Shown: one piece after another, positions 1 to 7,708 of the stretch
Layout of the letters: every line of letters starts with the position of its first letter
Position numbering within the stretch: position 1 is the stretch's first letter
Assembly: GCF_017640745.1 (NCBI RefSeq)
Contig: NZ_JAEPQA010000032.1
Span: forward strand, 1-41,026
Length of the DNA stretch: 41,026 bases
Origin: Nisaea sp.
GTDB lineage: Bacteria; Pseudomonadota; Alphaproteobacteria; Thalassobaculales; Thalassobaculaceae
Direction: 5' to 3'
The notes under the pieces: model-generated
Databases searched by the model: none
Seen by the model: the letters and a program-made list of their open reading frames with translations, nothing else
Told to the model about the DNA's origin: nothing
Made by a program: the position numbers and the translations under genes

Positions 1-869
1 ACGATGCGATGGCCAAACCTGTCGGCCGCCATGCCGGTCAGGGTCATGCCGAAGAACGAGAGCATCCCGGCCGTCCCGAAGGCGAAGGCCGCCTGCCGCT
101 CGCTCATCCCCTCGCTGACGAGATAGGCGACCGACTGCAGGCTGACGCCGTAGATCGACATGGCGGTGACGAAGAAGATGATGAAGAACATCCAGAAAGC
201 CGGAGTCTTCAGCGCCGCGAGCAGGGTCGGCCCGGACTTTCCGAGCGATCTGTTGTAGCGCCGCGGATTGCCGTCGGCTCCCTCGGCGATCCGCCGCCAT
301 GGGAGAAACAGAACGAAAATGCACAAGGCCGCGAAAACGATCGCATACCATTCGTAGGCCATTCGCCAGCCCTGCCGCGCGATCAGATATTCCGCGAGCG
401 GCGCCATGATCAGCGTGCCGAGACCGAGACCGCCATAGGTCATCGCGAGCGCCGTCGCCAACCCCTTGTCGAACCAGCGGCTGACCACGGCCTGCGCCGG
501 TGCAAGCCCGATCAATGCCGCACCGAAGCCGCAGAAAACACCGATTGCGAGCTGGAACTGCCAGAGTTCGGAAAGCGATCCGGCGGCGAAATACCCCGCG
601 GCCAGGGCCGCGAGCCCGACCGCATAGACCAGTCGCCCGCCGAACCGGTCGAACAGAAGCCCAGCCAGAGGTGCGAAGAAGCCTGTCGCCGCCATGAAGA
701 TGGAATAGACGGAGGTCGCCGAGGAGCGGTCCCAGCCAAGATCGCCGGAGAGCGGCAGCAGAAATACGGCGTAGCTCTCGCCGGCCCCGCGCCCGAGTGC
801 CGTCATCCCGAGACAGAGGGCAAGGACGCCGAGCGACGCGGCCATCGCCCTTCCGCTGATGAGTGCCAT
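1..869 (-). CDS. MFS transporter (3' end outside window)
   Basis: Major facilitator superfamily permease, cut by the left edge; 289 codons are visible and no stop is reached. The start ATG (complement of 867-869) has a GGAG eight bases upstream. The visible protein begins MALISGRAMAASLG and has several hydrophobic spans. The MFS motif A-like stretch GMAADRFGHR lies at the far visible end, where the second half of the fold starts; an earlier LLFDRFGGR occupies the loop 2-3 position. Family proteins act in the inner membrane as proton-coupled uptake or efflux carriers; the sequence does not show the substrate. It lies 80 bases after the PotC-like permease gene on the same strand, so it may be the last gene of that operon and handle a related compound or product. 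Confidence 0.85.
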   Translation of the reverse strand, partial: MALISGRAMAASLGVLALCLGMTALGRGAGESYAVFLLPLSGDLGWDRSSATSVYSIFMAATGFFAPLAGLLFDRFGGRLVYAVGLAALAAGYFAAGSLSELWQFQLAIGVFCGFGAALIGLAPAQAVVSRWFDKGLATALAMTYGGLGLGTLIMAPLAEYLIARQGWRMAYEWYAIVFAALCIFVLFLPWRRIAEGADGNPRRYNRSLGKSGPTLLAALKTPAFWMFFIIFFVTAMSIYGVSLQSVAYLVSEGMSERQAAFAFGTAGMLSFFGMTLTGMAADRFGHRI

Positions 870-949
870 GAAGACCACTCCGGCAGGATAATTCAACGCA
901 CTCAGCCTAGTGGCTGGTCACTTGCGCCGATAGCCTCCGGAGCGGCACT

Positions 950-1768
950 TCAGTCGCGCGACTTCCCGAAAAGCTGGCTGAGTATCAGCAGCGTCGAGGA
1001 GATCACGATCATTATGGTGGAGATCGAGGCGATGGTCGGGTCGATCTGGTCGCGCAGCGCGTTGAACATGTTCCGCGTCAGGGTCGAATTGTCCCCGCCG
1101 GAGACGAACATGGCGACGATCACCTCATCGAAGGACGTGAGGAACGAGAGCAAGGCGGCGGTCAGGACGGAAAACCGGATCTGCGGCAGGGTAATGCCGA
1201 TAAAGGCGGTAAACCGCGAGGCTCCGAGGCTGCGGGCCGCCATCTCCTGGTTCATGTCGTAGCTCTTGAGCGCGGCGCTGACGACGATCAGCACAAGCGG
1301 CAGCGCGAGGATCGAGTGCGCGATCACCAGCCCGAACAGACTGTTCACCAGACGGATCTGCACGAACACGTAGAAGGCCGCGATGGCGATCAGGATGACC
1401 GGCACCATGATCGGCGTGATCAGCACAATGTAGAAAAACTGGCCGAGCGGATGACGCGAGACATGCAGGCCGTAGGCCGCCGCAACGCCGAGCGGCGTGG
1501 CCACGCACATGGTGAGGAACCCGGCCTTCAGAGACGTCCATGTCGCATCGATCCAGGCGGGCGAGCTGAGGTAATGCTCGTACCAGCGTAGCGACCATTC
1601 CCGGGGCGGAAATTCGAGATACTGCGAGGCCGAGAAGGACATCGGCATGACGATGATCGTCGGCGCGACGAGCAGAATCATGATCACGGTCGCGACGAAA
1701 TAGAGCCAGAGCCGCTGACCGTGGGTGATCTGGGTCTCCGAGGCGGGACGCTTCAGCCAGTTCGTCAA
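950..1768 (-). CDS. Polyamine/opine-type ABC transporter permease (PotC-like)
   Basis: Inner-membrane permease of 272 residues, the usual length for PotC/YdcV-type subunits. It has an N-terminal membrane span (YFVATVIMILLVAPTIIV) followed by further spans. The cytoplasmic EAA loop, MAARSLGASRFTAFIGITLP, lies near residues 185-205 and would contact the ATPase. Its ATG overlaps the stop of the upstream permease by four bases (ATGA), so the two are translationally coupled. Together with the PotB-like, PotA-like and PotD-like genes it forms a complete importer of the spermidine/putrescine/iron family. Substrate class is inferred from family and from the neighbouring amine-oxidase-like gene; thiamine, opine or phosphonate relatives cannot be excluded. 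Confidence 0.88.
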   Translation of the reverse strand: MTNWLKRPASETQITHGQRLWLYFVATVIMILLVAPTIIVMPMSFSASQYLEFPPREWSLRWYEHYLSSPAWIDATWTSLKAGFLTMCVATPLGVAAAYGLHVSRHPLGQFFYIVLITPIMVPVILIAIAAFYVFVQIRLVNSLFGLVIAHSILALPLVLIVVSAALKSYDMNQEMAARSLGASRFTAFIGITLPQIRFSVLTAALLSFLTSFDEVIVAMFVSGGDNSTLTRNMFNALRDQIDPTIASISTIMIVISSTLLILSQLFGKSRD

Positions 1769-2676
1769 TGCCCTGCCCCCAGTATCCGGTTCAGATTCAG
1801 CAGGCGCGTGGCGGCGAAGAGAATGCCGAGCGTAATCGCCAGCAGCACCACGCCGAGCGCGCTCGCCGCGCCCCAGTTGAAGAACAACTCGATATTGTTG
1901 GTGATCTGGTTCGAGACCATGATCACCTTGCCGCCTCCGAGCACAGCCGGCGTCACGAAGAAACCGAGGCAGAGCACGAAGACGATGAGTGCCCCCGCAA
2001 AGAGTCCCGGCAGCGAGAGCGGGAAGAAGATGTTCCAGAAGGTCTGCACCGGCCCTGCGCCGAGATTGGACGATGCCTTCAGGTAGTCCTCGCTGATCGC
2101 CTTCATCGAGCCGTAGAGCGGTAGGACAAGGAACGGCAGCATGATATGGACCATGCCGATCAGCGTTCCCGTGAGGTTATGGACCAGGGCGAGCTGCTCC
2201 TCCCAGAGCCCGAGGGAGATCCCCCACTCGTTGATCAGCCCCTTGCTCTGCAGCAGCACCAGCCAGGCGTATGTCCGGACTAGCAGAGAGGTCCAGAAAG
2301 GCAGCAGCACGGTCAGCATGCAGAGGGCCGCCGCGCGTTTTGGAAGTTGGGAGAGGAAATAGGCGAGCGGATAGCCGAGCAGGATGCAGATGCCGGTGGT
2401 CAGGAAGCTGACCTTGAAAGTGGTCCAGAAGATCCGCGCATAGGCCTTGCTCTCCAGCATCCGGTCGTAATGCTCAAGCGAGAAATTGCCGTCGTCGGAA
2501 AGGAAGGAGAGATAGAACAGCCAGCCGACCGGGATCACCATGACGATCAAGACGGTGAGGACCGCCGGGGAGGCGAGCCCGAGCAACGCCCAGCGCTCCT
2601 GCCAGTCCTGCCGGTTCAGAAGAGCCTCGTTCGCGCGCGCGCCGGCGCCGGAAGCGGTGCCCGCCACGGCGCTCAC
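1765..2676 (-). CDS. Polyamine/opine-type ABC transporter permease (PotB-like)
   Basis: Permease of 303 residues with a PotB/YdcU-like layout: a hydrophilic N-terminus of about 30 residues, a first membrane span (SPAVLTVLIVMVIPVGWLFY), several more spans, and the EAA-type loop (LKASSNLGAGPVQTFWNIFF) near residue 210. It would pair with the PotC-like subunit to make the membrane channel. Its ATG overlaps the upstream ATPase stop by four bases and its own stop overlaps the next permease start by four bases. The three importer genes are therefore read as one coupled unit. The exact substrate is not visible in the sequence. Confidence 0.88.
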   Translation of the reverse strand: MSAVAGTASGAGARANEALLNRQDWQERWALLGLASPAVLTVLIVMVIPVGWLFYLSFLSDDGNFSLEHYDRMLESKAYARIFWTTFKVSFLTTGICILLGYPLAYFLSQLPKRAAALCMLTVLLPFWTSLLVRTYAWLVLLQSKGLINEWGISLGLWEEQLALVHNLTGTLIGMVHIMLPFLVLPLYGSMKAISEDYLKASSNLGAGPVQTFWNIFFPLSLPGLFAGALIVFVLCLGFFVTPAVLGGGKVIMVSNQITNNIELFFNWGAASALGVVLLAITLGILFAATRLLNLNRILGAGH

Positions 2677-3752
2677 CTCTCCTCGTCCGGAATCAGCACC
2701 ACATCGGCTGATTTCAGCCCCAAGGCCACGCGCTCGCCGACCTTGACCTTCTCGATTGCAGCCTCGCTGCGCATGCCGGCACGCACGGCGATGTCAGTGC
2801 CGTCCGCCAGCGTCACATAGGCGAGCGTGGTATCGCCCTGGTAAACCAGATCCTTCACCGTGCCGGGGAAGATGTTGGTCTTGCCGGCGTCGGTGCCGTC
2901 GAGGATGGTCAGCCGCTCGGGGCGCACCACGAGAGACAGATTGCGCCCCTCCGGCACCTCGTCCACTTCGAGCTCGACACCGGCGAAATTCAGCCGCCCG
3001 CCCTTGCGTTCCAGCTTGAGGAAAGTCGACTCGCCGATGAACTCGGCAATGAAACGGTTCGCCGGACGCTCGTAGATCCGCCGCGGCGCGTCGAGCTGCA
3101 TCAGGCGGCCGTGATTTATGACGGCGATCCGGTCCGACATGGTCAGCGCCTCGCGCTGGTCATGGGTCACGTAGACCGTGGTCATGCCGAGCTTCTCATG
3201 CAGGTGCCGCAGTTCGATCTGCATCTGCTCGCGGAGATTCTTGTCAAGCGCGGAGAGCGGCTCGTCCATCAGCAGGATGCGCGGACTGAACACGATGGCG
3301 CGCGCGAGTGCGACGCGCTGCTTCTGTCCGCCGGAAAGCTGGCCGATCCGCCGTTCGCCGTAACCGCCGAGCTGCACCGTCTCCAGAGCCCGTTCGACGA
3401 GGCCGGCGGCTTCAGCTTTCGGTACCTTCCGCAGTTTCAGCGGATAGGCGACGTTGGCCGCTACACTCATATGCGGAAAGAGAGCGTAGTTCTGGAACAC
3501 CATGCCGACACCGCGCTTGTGCGGCGGCATGGTCACGATCTCCTCGTCGCCGAAGCGGATGCTGCCGTGGTCCGGGCGCGTAAAACCAGCAAGCGCCATC
3601 AGCAGCGTGGTCTTGCCGGATCCGGACGGGCCGAGGAGCGTCAGAAACTCGCCGCTCTTCACCTCGAGATCGACGTGATCGAGCGCAAACAGGCTGCCAT
3701 AGCTCTTCGTCAGGCCGGAAATCGATATCGGAAGCGCGTCCTGCTTCGACAT
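2673..3752 (-). CDS. ABC transporter ATP-binding protein (PotA-like)
   Basis: Cytoplasmic ATPase of 359 residues that powers the PotB/PotC-like permeases. In order it shows Walker A (GPSGSGKTT, about residue 40), the ABC signature [15 protein letters not shown] (about 138), Walker B with catalytic glutamate ([12 protein letters not shown]), the switch histidine in YVTHDQ, and a C-terminal TOBE-type domain (about 240-355, containing [12 protein letters not shown]). The extra C-terminal domain and total length are typical of the MalK/PotA group rather than amino-acid importers. It follows the binding-protein gene after a 111-base gap that holds a stable hairpin (3813-3838), which may set its expression below that of the binding protein. 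Confidence 0.92.
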   Translation of the reverse strand: MSKQDALPISISGLTKSYGSLFALDHVDLEVKSGEFLTLLGPSGSGKTTLLMALAGFTRPDHGSIRFGDEEIVTMPPHKRGVGMVFQNYALFPHMSVAANVAYPLKLRKVPKAEAAGLVERALETVQLGGYGERRIGQLSGGQKQRVALARAIVFSPRILLMDEPLSALDKNLREQMQIELRHLHEKLGMTTVYVTHDQREALTMSDRIAVINHGRLMQLDAPRRIYERPANRFIAEFIGESTFLKLERKGGRLNFAGVELEVDEVPEGRNLSLVVRPERLTILDGTDAGKTNIFPGTVKDLVYQGDTTLAYVTLADGTDIAVRAGMRSEAAIEKVKVGERVALGLKSADVVLIPDEER

Positions 3753-3812
3753 TCCAAACTCTCAGAAATTCGTGTCATGGAAAATGTGGCCGCATTCGCG
3801 GCGGATGGAAAC

Positions 3813-3838
3813 GGGGACAGCGACCAAGCGCCGTCCCC
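3813..3838 (-). repeat. Intra-operon hairpin after binding-protein gene
   Basis: Ten-base inverted repeat, GGGGACAGCG at 3813-3822 and CGCCGTCCCC at 3829-3838, with one G.U pair and a six-base loop. It lies 26 bases beyond the PotD-like stop on the transcribed (minus) strand. Only a short GTTT follows the stem, so it is more likely an RNA-stabilising or attenuating hairpin than a full terminator. Confidence 0.6.
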
Positions 3839-3863
3839 TCCCCAATCGACCAAGAGCCGGTTT

Positions 3864-4934
3864 CTACTCGGTCAACATTTCCTGATACATGGCAGCCGCC
3901 TTCTGTTCCCACTTGGCGTACCAGGCGAGGCTGATCGGGAGCTGGAGCTTGGCATTCTCCGGATGCGACGGCATGGCGCGCGCCATCGCTTCGTCGATCT
4001 TGCCGATCTCGTAGGCCTTCTTGTTGGTCGGGCCGTAGGTGATGTGCTCCGGCAGGTTCGCCTGGATCTCCGGCTTGCTCATCTCGGCCAGGAACTTCAT
4101 GGCCAGATCCTTGTTCGGCGCGCCCTTCGGAATGGCGAAGCAGTCATAGTCGAGCAGTGCCTGGTTGAAGGTGTAAGCGACCTTGGCGCCGTCCTTCTTG
4201 GCAACGTCAAAACGGCCGTTCCAGCCGGTGGTCATGTCGACTTCGCCGTCCTTCATCAGCTGTGCATGCTGCGCCCCGGACGACCACCAGACCGCGACGC
4301 TCGGCTTCAGTTCGCGGATCTTGTCGATGGCGCGCTTGATGCCTTCTTCGCTGTCGAGAACCTTGTAGACGTCTTCCGGCGCGACGCCGTCGGCCATCAG
4401 GGCCGGCTCCAGAGCGCCCGCCACCTTGTCGCGATAGGCCCGCTTGCCAGGAAACTTCTTGGTGTCCCAGAAATCGGCCCAGCTGTTCGGCCCCTTGTCA
4501 CCAAAGGTTGCGGTGTTGAACGCCATGACGGTGGAGAACACGTCGCTGCCGATGCAGTAATCCGTATAAAGGCCTGGATAGAAGGTCGAGACGTCGACGA
4601 TCCCGAAATCGATCTTCTCGAGCAGGCCTTCCTCCGCCGCACGGGCCGCACTGCCGGAGCCGCTGGAGACGATGTCCCACGCGACCGCGCCGGCCTTCAC
4701 CTTCAGGCGGACGTCGGACATGCCGCCATAGGTTTCTTCCTTGACGGTGATGCCCATGGCCTTCGCCGCGGGCTGGAAGAGCGCGAGGCTCTGGGCGTTC
4801 TGGTAGGAGCCGCCCCAGGAGGCGACGGTCACGCTGCCGTCCGCAAGCGCGGGAAGCGCAACCGCGGACAGGGCCATCGCGCCAACCGCCACGGTGAGAA
4901 GGCCGCGGCGGGAAAAATTCTTCTTGTTCGTCAT
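3864..4934 (-). CDS. Extracellular solute-binding protein (PotD/spermidine-binding-like), Tat-type signal
   Basis: Periplasmic binding protein of 356 residues for the adjacent importer. The start chosen is the ATG of MTNKKNFSRRGLLT, which has GGAG nine bases upstream. An in-frame extension to 5087 lacks a ribosome site and has no family-like sequence. The N-terminus has a twin-arginine motif (SRRGLLT) and a hydrophobic stretch ending ALPALADG, so export by Tat is likely. The mature protein starts VTVASWGGSYQ, the typical opening of the PotD/AfuA/opine-binding group (SBP_bac_8 family). Upstream lie 189 bases with a repeated operator-like element (5055-5090) shared with the enolase promoter, pointing to control by the MocR regulator at 7709. 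Polyamine, opine or another cationic amine are candidate ligands; none is proven by sequence. Confidence 0.88.
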   Translation of the reverse strand: MTNKKNFSRRGLLTVAVGAMALSAVALPALADGSVTVASWGGSYQNAQSLALFQPAAKAMGITVKEETYGGMSDVRLKVKAGAVAWDIVSSGSGSAARAAEEGLLEKIDFGIVDVSTFYPGLYTDYCIGSDVFSTVMAFNTATFGDKGPNSWADFWDTKKFPGKRAYRDKVAGALEPALMADGVAPEDVYKVLDSEEGIKRAIDKIRELKPSVAVWWSSGAQHAQLMKDGEVDMTTGWNGRFDVAKKDGAKVAYTFNQALLDYDCFAIPKGAPNKDLAMKFLAEMSKPEIQANLPEHITYGPTNKKAYEIGKIDEAMARAMPSHPENAKLQLPISLAWYAKWEQKAAAMYQEMLTE

Positions 4935-5047
4935 GTGAGGTTTCTCCGCTGTTCGTTTGCTGGGTCTTTTCGGAGAAAGGCGTCCCTGCCCGTCCCCTGG
5001 ACTGCTGCCAATCCGGCCCGTTACAGAAAAGTGAAAGGCCAAATTGG

Positions 5048-5097
5048 CCCTCGGAACAGGTCCATTCTCGATTAAACAACAGACCAATTTCCGAGGG
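5048..5097 (-). promoter_or_regulatory. Candidate MocR operator and flanking inverted repeat upstream of PotD-like gene
   Basis: On the minus strand TTGGTCTGTT (5087-5078) and ATGGACCTGTT (5065-5055) form a degenerate direct repeat 22 bases apart, start to start. The block GGTCCATT...ACCAATTT (5059-5090) recurs with the same 24-base phase at 7639-7670. It is enclosed by a perfect nine-base inverted repeat, CCCTCGGAA (5048-5056) and TTCCGAGGG (5089-5097). Phased direct repeats are the operator type known for MocR regulators such as GabR, PdxR and TauR. Binding here is inference. Confidence 0.5.
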
Positions 5098-5123
5098 ACC
5101 GAACATCCGCGCCGAGGAAACCG

Positions 5124-6422
5124 TTACCGGTTCCAGCCGTCGCGCCAGCGGAAATAGGCAACCGACGCGGAAAGGAACCAGGGACGGCCCGTGTAGAGCG
5201 GCCGCGTAGGAAAGCCGATCCCGTCGAAGGCCGTGCGGCCTTCCTTCTTGCCCAGGATCTGCTGTGCGACGCGCATTCCAAGATACCCCGACATGGACAC
5301 ACCCGAGCCGCAATATCCCATCGCATAGTGGACGTTTTCATGACAGCCGACATGGGCAAGCGTATCGAAGGTATAGGCGACGAAGCCCATCCAGGAGTGA
5401 CTGACCCGGACATCGGCCAGTTCCGGGAAGATTGCGGCAAGATCACGGCGGAGCAACGGTGCACTCTTGCGCGGGTCGGTCTCCCCGGCAGAAACGCGGC
5501 CGCCGAACAGGACCCGTGTCCGGTCCGGGGACGGCCGGTAGTAATAGACCACCTTGCGACTGTCCCCGAGCATACGGTCGGTTGGCATCAGCCGGTCCAT
5601 CTGTTCCTTCGGCAGCGCCTCCGTGGCGATGATGTAGCTGCCGATCGGAATCACCCGCCGGCGCTGCCAACCGGAAACGCCGCCGGTATAGCCGTTACTG
5701 GCGACCAGAACGTTGCGCGCACTCACCACACCTCTGCCCGTTCTGACCCGGAATCCGGGAGCACTTTCCTCGATAGAGGTGACCGGGCAGCGCGTGGCGA
5801 TGACAATGCCCCCCTCCTCGGCGCGGCGGAGCAGGCCCGCATGGAATTTCGCGGGATCGAGCGAGGCTGTGCTCTCGTTCACGATCCCGCCGTAATAGGC
5901 GTCCGTGCCAATTTCCGCATGCTGTTCGGCACGCGTGACGACGCGGAGCGGTTCGACCAGCCCTGCCGGCTGGCTTTCCGCTGCCCGGGCCATCTTCTCG
6001 AACTGGACCGGGTTATGCGCACCGGTAAACTTGCCCGGCACGGCGAAATCGCAGTCGATCTGCTCGGCGGCGACGAAATCGGCGATCCAGTCGAGCGCGT
6101 TCGAGCCCTCGCGGATGATGCCGAAGGCCGTATCGGTGCCGTAGCGCCGCGTCAGCTCCTCGTAGCCCGGTTTGATCGAACGGCTGATTTGCCCGCCATT
6201 CCGCGTGCTGCAGCCCCAGCCCGCTTCCTCGGAATCGCAAACCAGCACGGACCGACCCGCCCGGGCCAGCTCCAGCGCCGCCGACAAGCCCGTATAACCG
6301 GAGCCGACCACCAGCACATCGACCTGCTGCGGCATGTCGGGCCAGACGATTTCGGGGCGCGGCGTTTCTCCCCACCAATAGGGATCGGTGGTGAAGTCCT
6401 CGGTGAAAATATCGCTCTGCAT
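5124..6422 (-). CDS. FAD-dependent amine/amino-acid oxidoreductase (DadA/PuuB-like)
   Basis: DAO-family flavoprotein of 432 residues. The start is the ATG of MQSDIFTEDFTTDPYWW, preceded by GGAG; a longer frame to 6614 runs into the upstream gene and is not credible. The Rossmann FAD motif VLVVGSGYTGLSAALELA lies near residue 38, and the CSTRNGGQ segment near 73 is characteristic of the PuuB (gamma-glutamylputrescine oxidase) and glycine/sarcosine oxidase relatives. A C-terminal FAD-contact region (MGYCGSGVSMSGYLG) is also present. Such enzymes oxidise a C-N bond of an amine or N-alkyl amino acid to imine, yielding aldehyde or keto acid plus amine. The gene lies 16 bases after the enolase-family gene and just upstream of the amine-type importer, so it probably acts on the imported compound or its product. 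Confidence 0.85.
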   Translation of the reverse strand: MQSDIFTEDFTTDPYWWGETPRPEIVWPDMPQQVDVLVVGSGYTGLSAALELARAGRSVLVCDSEEAGWGCSTRNGGQISRSIKPGYEELTRRYGTDTAFGIIREGSNALDWIADFVAAEQIDCDFAVPGKFTGAHNPVQFEKMARAAESQPAGLVEPLRVVTRAEQHAEIGTDAYYGGIVNESTASLDPAKFHAGLLRRAEEGGIVIATRCPVTSIEESAPGFRVRTGRGVVSARNVLVASNGYTGGVSGWQRRRVIPIGSYIIATEALPKEQMDRLMPTDRMLGDSRKVVYYYRPSPDRTRVLFGGRVSAGETDPRKSAPLLRRDLAAIFPELADVRVSHSWMGFVAYTFDTLAHVGCHENVHYAMGYCGSGVSMSGYLGMRVAQQILGKKEGRTAFDGIGFPTRPLYTGRPWFLSASVAYFRWRDGWNR

Positions 6423-6438
6423 GATGGCTCCGGTCGGC

Positions 6439-7539
6439 TCAATCGAGTTCAGAGCATTGATACTGCGCCCGCTCGAGCCAGTCTTGCCGGATCTCGACAC
6501 CCCAGCCCGGACCCGACGGAATCTGCACTTTACCGTCCCGCGCCACGGGGAACGGGTCGTAGAGATCTTTCTGCCAGGGGTAATAGTCGAAATCCTCGAT
6601 CGCGAATTCGACATAGGGTCCGGCCGACCCGATCGCGCCCATCAGGTGCAGGGTGAAGATCGTCACCAGGCCGAGATTGGCCGAATGCGGCGTGCAGGCC
6701 ATGCCGTATTTCTCCGCCAGGTCGGCGACATGCAGCGTGCGGTGAATGCCGCCGATATAGAGGATGTCCGGCTGCAGCACGTCGACGGCGCGCATCGCCG
6801 CCATCCGCCGCCAATGCGCCAGATCGCAATCCTGCTCGCCGCCGGTGACGTCGATGTCGAGCGCGTCGGCCACCTCCTTGGTCCATTCGAGTTCCCAGTA
6901 GGGACACGGCTCCTCGAAATGGCAGAAACCGTGATCCTCCATCATCCGGCCGACCTCGATCGCCCGCTTCGGCGTGAAGCAGCTGTTGGCGTCCGCCAGG
7001 AGGTCGCAGCTGTCGCCGAAGGCCTTGCTCATCGCGCCGATGATCTCTTCCGTCCGGCCCGGCCATTCGTCGACGTCATGGCCGTATTCGCTGCCGACGC
7101 GGATCTTGAAGGCGTCGTAGCCGCATTCGTCCCGATGCCGCTTCAGCCGTTCGACCTCGTCGGCCGGCGTGATGTCGCGCCGCATGCTGGAGCCGTAGAC
7201 CCGGAACGGGCGCGGCACGCCGCCGAGCAGCTCGCAGACGCTCTTGCCCTCGCGCTTGCCGTAGAGGTCGTAGAGCGCGGTATCGAGCCCGGCCATGCCG
7301 CGGCGCAGATAGGCGCCCGGGAACTTGTGCTCCCTCTCCGGGATGATCCGCATCAACCCTGCCAGATCAAAGGCGTCCCAGCCGAGCGCATAGGGCGCGA
7401 CCTGGCGGTGCAGCACCAGCGAGGAGATGTCCGAATTGTAGGTCGAGACCTGGCCCCAGCCCTGGCTCCCGTCCTCGACCGTCACGCGCACGAAGCCGAC
7501 GAACTGGGTGCTGAAAGTCTCGATCTTTGTGATTTTCAT
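6439..7539 (-). CDS. Enolase superfamily enzyme, mandelate racemase-like
   Basis: Protein of 366 residues, normal for the mandelate racemase/muconate lactonising group. The N-terminal capping domain covers about 1-125 and the barrel follows. Catalytic features are visible. The second-strand Lys-x-Arg motif is K145/R147 in AFKIRVG. The three metal ligands are D183 (LADAN), E209 (FEEP) and E235 (GGEQ). The His-Asp dyad of the MR subgroup is D258 (QPDIL) and H285 (TPHSAN). The family abstracts the alpha proton of a carboxylate to racemise, epimerise or dehydrate it; the subgroup signature suggests a sugar-acid dehydratase or epimerase, but the substrate is not readable. It is the first gene of the minus-strand block and faces the MocR gene across 169 bases containing the second copy of the operator-like element. 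Confidence 0.87.
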   Translation of the reverse strand: MKITKIETFSTQFVGFVRVTVEDGSQGWGQVSTYNSDISSLVLHRQVAPYALGWDAFDLAGLMRIIPEREHKFPGAYLRRGMAGLDTALYDLYGKREGKSVCELLGGVPRPFRVYGSSMRRDITPADEVERLKRHRDECGYDAFKIRVGSEYGHDVDEWPGRTEEIIGAMSKAFGDSCDLLADANSCFTPKRAIEVGRMMEDHGFCHFEEPCPYWELEWTKEVADALDIDVTGGEQDCDLAHWRRMAAMRAVDVLQPDILYIGGIHRTLHVADLAEKYGMACTPHSANLGLVTIFTLHLMGAIGSAGPYVEFAIEDFDYYPWQKDLYDPFPVARDGKVQIPSGPGWGVEIRQDWLERAQYQCSELD

Positions 7540-7623
7540 GGAAGAGATTCCGCATTTCGGGTTCCGGCCCGGCGCTCCCGCTCAGTCCGTCGATCTTCGG
7601 TTTACGTCATCTTGACGAGCAAT

Positions 7624-7670
7624 TTGGACTTAATTTAAGGTCCATTTTCGAGAAAAGACCAAACCAATTT
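7624..7670 (-). promoter_or_regulatory. Candidate MocR operator in the divergent enolase/MocR promoter region
   Basis: Minus-strand ATGGACCTTAA (7645-7635) and TTGGT (7667-7663) lie 22 bases apart, the same phase as at 5055-5087; GGTCCATT (7639) and ACCAATTT (7663) are identical between the two sites. A further TTGGACTTAA lies on the plus strand at 7624-7633, making an inverted pair with the minus-strand copy. The half-site resembles the TGGACYTAA-type repeats described for the MocR-family regulator TauR. The site could serve the enolase operon and autoregulate the MocR gene. Confidence 0.5.
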
Positions 7671-7708
7671 TCCTTTCATACTCTTATCGGCCCGGAGCCA
7701 GCCGCATC

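Noticed and set aside
9-1262. A 417-codon plus-strand frame at the left edge
   Set aside because: Antisense to the MFS and PotC-like genes, spans two genes and their gap, and has a charged repeat-like composition typical of shadows.
3111-5075. A 654-codon open frame on the plus strand across the importer genes
   Set aside because: It is antisense to PotA-like and PotD-like genes that have clear motifs on the minus strand. Long antisense frames are expected in GC-rich DNA, and its translation is low-complexity Arg/Gly/Asp-rich with no family features.
5328-7638. Long plus-strand frames opposite the FAD oxidase and enolase-family genes
   Set aside because: The minus strand has complete catalytic motifs for both enzymes. 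The plus-strand translations lack domains and ribosome sites.
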